Shown one piece after another: positions 51,324 through 59,056 of a stretch of 64,000 nt of DNA. The stretch's first letter is position 1. Each line of letters starts with the position of its first letter. Below the pieces are notes generated by a model, which searched no databases, was not told where the DNA came from, and was given only the letters and a program-made list of their open reading frames with translations. Source of the stretch: Actinomycetes bacterium (GTDB lineage Bacteria; Actinomycetota; Acidimicrobiia; Acidimicrobiales; JABEUL01); contig JAJZNL010000001.1 of NCBI GenBank assembly GCA_021852345.1, forward strand, positions 62,001 to 126,000, read 5' to 3'. A program made the position numbers and the translations under genes.

Positions 51324-51749
51324 TTATGTATCAAGCACTACACAGCTTCGCGCCAAATGTCGTTGATGATTTTTTTGTCGATTACGTGGAAGATCTCTCC
51401 AACCTATGATGAGTGCATGTGCCGCATCTTCGGGATGGTCATCTTGAATTCCTCTAGGCCACGGGTCACTTTTTACTTCCAAACCGTCGCACTCTCTAAC
51501 ATGAGTAGCTGTAAGACTAACGACAATTTCAGTTGGAGCCAGAATAGTTTGAGGAATCAGTCCCAAATTATTAAGTATTAGATTACGATAGACAGATATG
51601 CCATCGTCGTGAACAATAAAGGCAGCACTTGAGGGTCTCTGTAATCCAGTGGCGGAATCCGTCTTGAACATGTCAGGTTTATCCCTTTTCACCCTTCGCA
51701 ATAGGATTTCGTCATCTGCTATGCCAAGCTCATCTTCAACTTCTGTCAT
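51324..51749 (-). CDS. Hypothetical protein, gene 3 of TIGR04255-like operon
   Basis: 141 aa; LLRRV...RPSSAAFIVHDDGISVYRN... EDAAHALIIGW. Confidence 0.7.
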   Translation of the reverse strand: MTEVEDELGIADDEILLRRVKRDKPDMFKTDSATGLQRPSSAAFIVHDDGISVYRNLILNNLGLIPQTILAPTEIVVSLTATHVRECDGLEVKSDPWPRGIQDDHPEDAAHALIIGWRDLPRNRQKNHQRHLARSCVVLDT

Positions 51750-51760
51750 AAACAGGTTGC

Positions 51761-52285
51761 TTACTTGCGTAATTTAAGTGAAAGACGCTCAATCTCTTGT
51801 TTTATTTTTTTCAAAATCGTAACGTCATTTAAGCTAAATTCTTGCTCGAATAGAGTAGTGCCTTTTTCATCAACAGATGCAACAAAGGCATTACCTTTGT
51901 TGTCAATTTCAATCTCAAGTTCATTACCATTTACAAACCACTCAACCTGAATGCCTCCAATCGGAGTTGGAAAAAACTGAGCCAAGTCTGCATAGTCTCC
52001 AGAAACTAGGTAAGTAATGCTCGCCGCTCTTTGTGCCGCAATTTCTGACACATGTTGTGCTTTTTCACCGTCCCATTTTTCAGGTAATTCCAACAGGCTT
52101 GTAATTTGTCTAGTTATGAGTTCAATCTTACGTTCCTCAGATAACGGCAAATTAGTATTAGAGCTAGGCTCATATTGAAGGAATTCTCGTGCGCCCGACG
52201 TGTCAGGCTCTAAAGTTTTCCCTTGTGTCATTGTTGTCGATAAGACCAAATTCTCTAAAGCTAATGTCATGCAAGTCTCCTCCAT
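51761..52285 (-). CDS. Hypothetical protein, gene 2 of TIGR04255-like operon
   Basis: 174 aa; LLELPEKWDGEKAQHVSEIAAQRAASITYLV...PTPIGGIQVEWFVNGNELEIEID; overlaps the 3' end of the TIGR04255-like gene. Confidence 0.72.
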   Translation of the reverse strand: MEETCMTLALENLVLSTTMTQGKTLEPDTSGAREFLQYEPSSNTNLPLSEERKIELITRQITSLLELPEKWDGEKAQHVSEIAAQRAASITYLVSGDYADLAQFFPTPIGGIQVEWFVNGNELEIEIDNKGNAFVASVDEKGTTLFEQEFSLNDVTILKKIKQEIERLSLKLRK

Positions 52286-53082
52286 TTTTCATGCATTGTC
52301 GGTACGGTGAGTTCATCAAAACTCGTTACTATGTGTATGTGTGCCTCGTCCAAAGAGTCAAGTGCAGAATCAAACTCACTAGTCTTTGGCGTTCCAAGGA
52401 CCTGGATTGTCATTAATATCTTAGTTTCCGACTCGATTCCAAGTGCAGGCGAGATCGCCACATTCATTCTTGTGAGACCAGACATTTTTTCATCGATGAT
52501 AAACTGCATGTTTGAATGAACAACCCCCGGGGTACCTAAGTGGTGACCATCAATGGTATTCCAAAAACGGAAAATATTTTCTAATTTACCAATTCCATTT
52601 TCATTGGTTTCGATCAAATTTACATAAGTTGCTTCAATATGATTGATTTTTATAGTACCAAGTGACTTGTCCTTAAGAAAATTGTTAAATTCCTCGAATT
52701 TTGTTTCAAGGTTACTTCTAATCATCCTGTATCTTGGATATTCCATCTCAGGGTTTGATTTTCGCCAGTTGACAATTAGTTTGTCATTTTGGAGTTGAAC
52801 CAATTGACCTTTAGTATCATTCAAGAACCAATATCGTCTCAATGGCGATCCAATCCCGATTTGAATTGTAGCTGGAATTGATAACTGAGCACCTAAAATA
52901 TGAGGCAGTGGAGGTTGTTCAATGTAATTTGGAAGTTCATCGCGCCACAACTCCCATAAGCTACCAAGTTCTATTGGGTTGAGTCGTGTTAGAGGCTCAA
53001 ATTGTATACCCAAAGAAACCTCAACAACCGGTGGATTTTCATAATCCGGCGAATTATAATTAATTGTTTTTGATTTGGGCAT
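52267..53082 (-). CDS. TIGR04255-family-like protein
   Basis: NPPVVEVSLGIQFEPLTRLNPIELGSLWELWRDELPNYIEQPPLPH; YRMIRSNLETKFEEFNNFLKD. Confidence 0.8.
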   Translation of the reverse strand: MPKSKTINYNSPDYENPPVVEVSLGIQFEPLTRLNPIELGSLWELWRDELPNYIEQPPLPHILGAQLSIPATIQIGIGSPLRRYWFLNDTKGQLVQLQNDKLIVNWRKSNPEMEYPRYRMIRSNLETKFEEFNNFLKDKSLGTIKINHIEATYVNLIETNENGIGKLENIFRFWNTIDGHHLGTPGVVHSNMQFIIDEKMSGLTRMNVAISPALGIESETKILMTIQVLGTPKTSEFDSALDSLDEAHIHIVTSFDELTVPTMHEKWRRLA

Positions 53083-53175
53083 ACTCTGAATATGAGTTTA
53101 CTTCAAATAATATCTAAATATTTGATTTTTATAAATTATCATGTCAACATCAGTAGGCGCTAGCATTCCGATTTT

Positions 53176-53330
53176 GTGCCCTCGGCAGGACTCGAACCTG
53201 CGAACTGGGGTTTAGGTATCGACCGCATTTGTACGTCTAGTGCAATTATGTCCGTTTAGTGCGCGTTGCAGTCCGGCTAGTATTGCCTAATATGGCCAAT
53301 GTCGAGTGTTTGACTCCAAAAATATTCCCA
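53176..53330. repeat. Attachment-site-like repeat, copy B, with tRNA-3'-end-like segment (minus-strand sense)
   Basis: Reverse complement contains CGCAGGTTCGAGTCCTGCCGAGGGCAC (T-arm plus acceptor-like); downstream GTACGTCTAGTG...CAATTATGTCCGTTTAGTGCG...TATTGCCTAATATGG...AATATTCCCAA shared with copy C. Confidence 0.7.
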
Positions 53331-53466
53331 ATTGGCCAATGTATGAAATTTCGACTGCGATTACAGAGGCTGAAGTTAATTTTGGAAAATATTATTACCG
53401 GTGATCGCACGGGTTATACACTAACTTTAATAGTGGAATGTTTTTGGCATCTTTTCGGAGAATGTG

Positions 53467-53847
53467 ATGTTTAATTTTGAGAAGCCTCCAAAGTACCTGT
53501 TAAAGAGACCGCCACTTGCGCGTGCCATTGGGCAAGTTAAATATCCCGTTCTTTCAACAATTAATACTTTGGAAACAATTAATAATTTCCAGAAGCACAT
53601 TGAAAATATATTTCCATACATGCACTCTTTGTCAGGTCAACAAGTGTGAATAACTGTGAAGCTAACCTCTCATAGCATAACCAGCAATATGGCATCTGGC
53701 TGGTCGTTCAAGGATGACTTTGGCTGCAATTTGGACGTGTTCCCTGACAACGCAACGTTATCTGTAGGTGCACAGTATGGTGAGTTCAACTTATTTCAGG
53801 AAAAGATTAGTAAAATTTTTGATGAGCTAAGTATACCTGAATTCTAA
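53467..53847 (+). pseudogene. Truncated second TIGR04255-like gene with in-frame TGA
   Basis: NFEKPPKYLLKRPPLARAIGQVKYPVLSTINTLETINNFQKHI...SGQQV*ITVKLTSHSITSNMASGWSFKDDFGCNLDVFPDNATLSVGAQYGEFNLFQEKISKIFDEL; both halves in one frame, TGA at 53647-53649. Confidence 0.7.
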
Positions 53848-53869
53848 ATACGAGTTCTGTATGCTTACC

Positions 53870-54055
53870 TCATAGTGGAAAATCAGAAACGGTTATGTCA
53901 TGGAACTGACGAGCAATGACCTTCTTATCTCTATTGGAATCATCAAGTGGAGGTATGTCCTTTTCTTCAAATGCTATCGTTACTGAGTCTTCATTACTCT
54001 GCCAATCTTTAATCCTAAAGAGCTTATATATTTCTCTTGGAAAAAACCAGTTCAA
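53870..54055 (-). pseudogene. Possible transposase N-terminal fragment (ISAon1-type N-domain-like)
   Basis: NWFFPREIYKLFRIKDWQSNEDSVTIAFEEKDIPPLDDSNRDKKVIARQFHDITVSDFPL resembles the N-terminal segment of such transposases. Confidence 0.45.
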
Positions 54056-54185
54056 ATACTTCCTTGTTAATTTCCAATAAAATCCCTCATCTCAACAGTA
54101 GATCCAACGCATAAATTCTACTGGTTTACAAACGCCTCTATTGAGTATGACCCGATTTTTTGCGAATTAAGATTATCATAGAGGT

Positions 54186-54725
54186 ATGAGTAGCGGAAAA
54201 GGAGATAATATGTTTACAACACGAGAGCAAACAATACCACTCCCGGAAAATGTTGAAACTCTTCAAGGAATTGAAAAAATTCTAGCCAGCGACTAATCTC
54301 ATTTCTATATTTCCAGTGACAAAAAAATAGGGGTCGAGTTACCTCAACCCATTATATATTTACTCAAAAATATTGTTTCATCTATGAGAAGAGGGCAAGC
54401 AATTACGATTGCTCCTCATGCTATGAAACTGACTACGCAGGAGGCAGCGGACTTATTAGGTATAAGCAGACCAACTTTAATCAAATTGCTTGAAGCCGGA
54501 AAATTACCTTTTGAAACACCAAATCGGCACCGTCGTATTCGTTTGCTTGATTTACTGGTTTTCCAAGAGTCAAGACATATTGACACAGAAGAGAGATTAG
54601 GCCAATTGGCAAAAAACGCTTTAGAAGTTGGGTCTTATTCCGAGTCTCACGAAAAATATGAATCAGCTCTCAGAGAAGCTCGACGAAAGTATTCATACTC
54701 ATCGTTTTGCAAGCAAACCATTTAA
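54186..54725 (+). pseudogene. Second copy of the HTH antitoxin, nonsense mutation (CAA to TAA)
   Basis: Gap-free near-identical duplicate of 50045-50552 at constant offset 4141; TAA at 54294-54296; ORF 54384-54725 is the residual 3' part. Confidence 0.9.
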
Positions 54726-54938
54726 CACTACTCTCCTAGATGATTAACTCCTTGAAAGGCATAATCCGGGAAATCATAGCGATCGAAGGCCGAAACTTCT
54801 TATATACCCTTCCGCTCATATGTCACGAAATTGAACGGTAATTCAGGATGGCCTGAGGATTGCAGAATACAAACACGTAGTCCGATAAAAACATATATAA
54901 CAAACAAACTGGTTGAATTTAAGATGGAATAAATAATT

Positions 54939-56186
54939 ATGAAACTAAAACATATTAACAAGAATCAACAGGGACTTGGACGTTTAAAAATATTGGTATT
55001 AGTGATTATTTTATTAATTGTCTGTATTGGGGCTTGGCGTGTTTTTTCTCATCAATCAAAAAGTAATGATGCTACAACTTTGTTTTCTTCTACGACTTCA
55101 CCTTCTCCCGGTTTTCATGTCAGTGAAAATAAAATTATTGGACCTAATGGCAAGCAATTTGTACCATATGGCACAATTATCGAATGTGCATCTGAAAGAA
55201 AGCCAGGGACGTTATGCCAAGGGCAAGGCGAATCAGCCAATACGGGATTTGCCCAAATAAACGCAGCCGCAAAATACTGGAATATGAATATCTTGAGATT
55301 TCAGGTGGCACAAGAGCATCTGTTTAAAAAAGATGGCAGCATAAACTATTCTTACTTAAATCTCGTAGACGGTCTTGTTAAAAAGACTAATAGCCTTGGC
55401 ATGGTCGCCATAATTACCCTTCAGGAAGAACACTATGACGGACCAGCCTTTCCAACCTCCACCGCAACTGCTTTTTGGAAGTTTATGGCACGACACTACA
55501 AGAATTACCCTGATGTATTTTTTGACCTTTATAACGAGCCGAGGCTACCTGCTAATGCGTTGGAATCAGGCTCAAATGTCTGGAATATATGGCAGAATGG
55601 AGGCAATGCATATCTTTCTAGCGGGACAAAGGGCACAACCAACAAAATCGTATCGTATGTTGGCATGCAGAGCTTGGTCAATACCATCAGAGAACAGGGT
55701 GCAAAAAATATCATAATTGCTGAGGGACCGAATTACGATGAAACCCTTAGCGGCTTGCCAACCCATTTATTAACAGGCGGAAATATAGCTTACGGCATAG
55801 AGCCAAACCTAAAAAAAGATACTAGTCAAACAACTCAATACAATACCTTTGGTCAATACACAAAGAAATGGCCGATAATGCCTGAAGCATTTTTGAACAA
55901 TGAGGGAACTAGTTTTTGCGACCCCAACTCTCCTGTTGATCTACCTAGACTTTTAGCATATCTCAAAAGCCTGAACATGGGTCTACTATTCTGGGCTCTT
56001 GTACCGGGCGATGGAATCGTAGGCAACAACCTGGATAAGCCTACTTCGTACCCAACAGGAGCAAGCTCAATAAGTTCACCTATGTGTCCATACAAAGGAT
56101 CAAAAAGTCTATATTTACCAAATAACACTATTGGTGATGGCTCATTAATTATGAGTTACTATAAGGCCAACAGCGTGAAACTATAA
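54939..56186 (+). CDS. Membrane-anchored/secreted cellulase-family (GH5-like) glycoside hydrolase
   Basis: N-terminal TM helix; NILRFQVAQEHLF, YPDVFFDLYNEPRLP (catalytic NEP), IIIAEGPNY, WPIMPEAFLNNEG. Confidence 0.82.
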   Translation: MKLKHINKNQQGLGRLKILVLVIILLIVCIGAWRVFSHQSKSNDATTLFSSTTSPSPGFHVSENKIIGPNGKQFVPYGTIIECASERKPGTLCQGQGESANTGFAQINAAAKYWNMNILRFQVAQEHLFKKDGSINYSYLNLVDGLVKKTNSLGMVAIITLQEEHYDGPAFPTSTATAFWKFMARHYKNYPDVFFDLYNEPRLPANALESGSNVWNIWQNGGNAYLSSGTKGTTNKIVSYVGMQSLVNTIREQGAKNIIIAEGPNYDETLSGLPTHLLTGGNIAYGIEPNLKKDTSQTTQYNTFGQYTKKWPIMPEAFLNNEGTSFCDPNSPVDLPRLLAYLKSLNMGLLFWALVPGDGIVGNNLDKPTSYPTGASSISSPMCPYKGSKSLYLPNNTIGDGSLIMSYYKANSVKL

Positions 56187-56352
56187 CTTATGTGCAAAGA
56201 GACGGATCTTATATTTGCTGTTGCTAACAAAAAGCTAATGTAAAGACAAATGAATGAGCACCGGGCAATGAGCCAGGTATAATCAAGTCGCTACCAGCGA
56301 ATTAAACAAATACAAACATCACGAATAAAGCGTGTAACCTACTTCTCCTGCT

Positions 56353-56520
56353 GCCACCAGCCGAACTCGAACCTGCGACGCACGGTTTAGGAATCAGACC
56401 GTATTTGTCCGTCTAGTGCGTTTACGTGCAATTATGTCCGTCTGGTACGGCTTTCAGTCCGTCCAGTATCGCCTAATATCGGGCAGTATCGTGCATTTGA
56501 TTCCCAAAATATTCCCAACA
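56353..56520. repeat. Attachment-site-like repeat, copy C, with tRNA-3'-end-like segment
   Basis: GCCACCAGCCGAACTCGAACCTGCGACGCACGGTTTAGGAATCAGACCGT...GTCCGTCTAGTGCG...CAGTCCGTCCAGTATCGCCTAATATCGGGCAGTATCGTGCATTTGATTCCCAAAATATTCCCAA. Confidence 0.75.
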
Positions 56521-56613
56521 CGACTTCTAAGCCCTCCGCAATTTGCCCTGGCCTTTCCCGACTTGCCATGTGGCGTATCCCTCTCATATTTGTGATATAT
56601 TGATATAGTTAAT

Positions 56614-56832
56614 ATGAATCATCGGACTACCACAATTAGGATTCCAGAAGATATGGCAGAAGCTCTCGAACTTGCTGCTCGTGTAGATGAAGTATCAGTT
56701 TCCCAAGCCGTGAGAAACGCAATTGACGACTACCTTGATGCCAAAAAGCTAAATGCAGATTTCCAAGAACGCTTGTCGGCATTATTTGCGTCGGAGAGAG
56801 ATACGTATAAGAAACTTTCTAGAAAACGATGA
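56614..56832 (+). CDS. Ribbon-helix-helix (CopG/Arc-like) DNA-binding protein
   Basis: TTTIRIPEDMAEALELAARVDEVSVSQAVRNAIDDYL. Confidence 0.82.
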   Translation: MNHRTTTIRIPEDMAEALELAARVDEVSVSQAVRNAIDDYLDAKKLNADFQERLSALFASERDTYKKLSRKR

Positions 56833-56892
56833 TCTACACCACGTCAAGGGACGTGTCATATCCGTATGCTGAAATAGAGAAGGACAAACACT

Positions 56893-59055
56893 GTGGAATT
56901 ATCTGAGAGAGACAAGGAATTTATAATTGGCTGCATTGAACGAGGAGAACCTTTGCCTTCTCGCTTTCGACAGACCCTCTTTGATGATCCTCAGACTCTC
57001 GAATTAATTTGGCCAGGGAAAACTAACGAGATTGAAAAAACAGTGTTGCCTTTTCAATCAATTGAACAGATCGATGAACCTAGGGATGAAAACACTGCTC
57101 AATTAGACCTGTTTTCAGTTGATAACAGCAATGGTCGGCAAGCTGGCGGATGGTCAAATAAGTTGATTTGGGGAGATAACAAGTTAATTTTGTCGTCACT
57201 TACGCATGGCTCATTAAGACAAGAGATTGAAAATGCAGGTGGACTAAAACTCGTTTATATTGATCCGCCCTTTGATGTTGGAGCTGACTTTTCACTTGAT
57301 GTAGAAGTTGGACATGACAAGCTAACCAAGAAACCTTCAATTATTGAGGAACTTGCTTACAGAGATACTTGGGGGGAGAGAGGGGAGCTTTACGCTTCAT
57401 TTATATCGGAACGTTTAAACTTGATTAAGGAACTTTTGAATGAAGCTGGCAGTATTTATGTCCATTGTGATTGGCGAGTAAGTGGACTTGTGCGAGCTGT
57501 TCTAGATGAGATATTCGGATCTGCATCCTTCCAGAATGAAATTGCGTGGTGTTATAAAGAGGCGATCAATTCAAATAAGCGGTGGAATCGCAAGCACGAT
57601 ACAATTTTTTTCTACACCAAGAATCCCAAAAATTGGACTTTTAACGCAAACGAAGTATTGTCAGCGCACTCCGAGAGTACAGTCAATAAATACCGATATG
57701 AAGATGAAAATGGTCGGTATCGTTTGATGGGTAGGGGTATTGTTGGGAGTCCGATCCAATCCGCTCGAGATGTGAGCACCGAATGGGAAGTGACGCACCC
57801 AGAGTTAGTCTATCGGCACTATTTGCGCGATGGCACTTATGCAGTTGACTACTGGATAATTGATGTAATCAACCAAGCATCAATCGAACGCATTCAATAT
57901 CCTACCCAAAAACCTGAAGCCCTTATTGAGCGCATAGTCAAAGCCTCATCCAACGAAGGTGATCTAGTCGCCGACTTCTTCTGTGGCTCAGGAACGACCC
58001 TATCAGTAGCTGAAAAGCTTGGACGTAAATGGATAGGTAGTGATTTGAGTCGCTTTGCAATCCACACTACAAGAAAACGCTTAATTGGGGTTCAACGTGA
58101 ACTAAAGTCCACAAACAAACCTTACCGTTCCTTTGAAATCCTCAACCTAGGTAAATATGAGCGTCAATATTTTATTGGCATTGATATGAATCAACCAGAA
58201 GAGGCACGCAAAGAGCAATCCCGACAGAAACAAGAGGAGTACTTGGAGCTGATTCTTTCAGCATATTCTGCTCAACGATCTACTCAAAGTGCTCCGTTCC
58301 ACGGATTTAAGAGTTCAACTGCTGTATTAGTTGGTGCAATTGATGCACCCATTACAAAATCGGTAGTGCAATCAGCAGTAAGGGCAGCTAAGAAAATGAA
58401 TTTCACTAAAGTCGACCTTTTAGGCTTTGAATTTGAAATGGGAATAAAGCCCGCCCTTCAAGATGAAGCAAGAGAGGAAGGCGTTACTTTATCTCTCAAG
58501 TACATTCCAAATGATGTCTTTGACAAGAGAGCAATCGCTAAAGGTCAAGTGAAGTTTTACGATGTTGCATATGTCGAGGCAAAGATTGAGAAGTCAAAAT
58601 CATCAGTAAGTGTAAAACTAACTGACCTCGGTGTCTTCTATCGCCAAGAAGACGCTGATCTTACGGCACTTCAGCTTAACAATGGCGGTTCAAAAGTGGT
58701 TGTAGATAAAGGCCAGATAGTAAAGATCACAAAAGATAAAGACGGCAAAGTTTCTCATGAAGTCTTGACTCAAGATTGGAGTGACTGGATAGATTATTGG
58801 GCTGTTGACTTTGACTATGGCACAAAACAAGAACTAATTCGGGTAATGGAGGATGGAAAAGAAAAACAAGTCTGGACTGGCGGTTACATATTTCAAAATG
58901 AGTGGCAATCCTATCGCACGAGACGTGACAGAACTTTAGAACTTACCAGTGCGCCTCACGAGTACTCCAAAACCGGCAGCTTTAGAATTGCAATTAAGGT
59001 TATTGACATTTTTGGCAACGACACGACAAAAGTTATTCCAGTAAAGGTTAGCTGA
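56893..59055 (+). CDS. Type III restriction-modification system, DNA methyltransferase (Mod)
   Basis: [16 protein letters not shown] (DPPY-type) preceding [40 protein letters not shown] (FxGxG): beta-class order. Confidence 0.94.
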   Translation: MELSERDKEFIIGCIERGEPLPSRFRQTLFDDPQTLELIWPGKTNEIEKTVLPFQSIEQIDEPRDENTAQLDLFSVDNSNGRQAGGWSNKLIWGDNKLILSSLTHGSLRQEIENAGGLKLVYIDPPFDVGADFSLDVEVGHDKLTKKPSIIEELAYRDTWGERGELYASFISERLNLIKELLNEAGSIYVHCDWRVSGLVRAVLDEIFGSASFQNEIAWCYKEAINSNKRWNRKHDTIFFYTKNPKNWTFNANEVLSAHSESTVNKYRYEDENGRYRLMGRGIVGSPIQSARDVSTEWEVTHPELVYRHYLRDGTYAVDYWIIDVINQASIERIQYPTQKPEALIERIVKASSNEGDLVADFFCGSGTTLSVAEKLGRKWIGSDLSRFAIHTTRKRLIGVQRELKSTNKPYRSFEILNLGKYERQYFIGIDMNQPEEARKEQSRQKQEEYLELILSAYSAQRSTQSAPFHGFKSSTAVLVGAIDAPITKSVVQSAVRAAKKMNFTKVDLLGFEFEMGIKPALQDEAREEGVTLSLKYIPNDVFDKRAIAKGQVKFYDVAYVEAKIEKSKSSVSVKLTDLGVFYRQEDADLTALQLNNGGSKVVVDKGQIVKITKDKDGKVSHEVLTQDWSDWIDYWAVDFDYGTKQELIRVMEDGKEKQVWTGGYIFQNEWQSYRTRRDRTLELTSAPHEYSKTGSFRIAIKVIDIFGNDTTKVIPVKVS

Positions 59056-59056
59056 T

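Noticed and set aside
53176-53260. Functional tRNA gene on the minus strand
   Set aside because: Only a T-arm and acceptor-like 3' segment is visible; no matching D-arm/5' acceptor upstream. Better explained as an att-site remnant.
56353-56440. Functional tRNA gene on the minus strand
   Set aside because: T-arm pairing is degenerate (CGAACTCGAACCTGCG) and no full cloverleaf was found.
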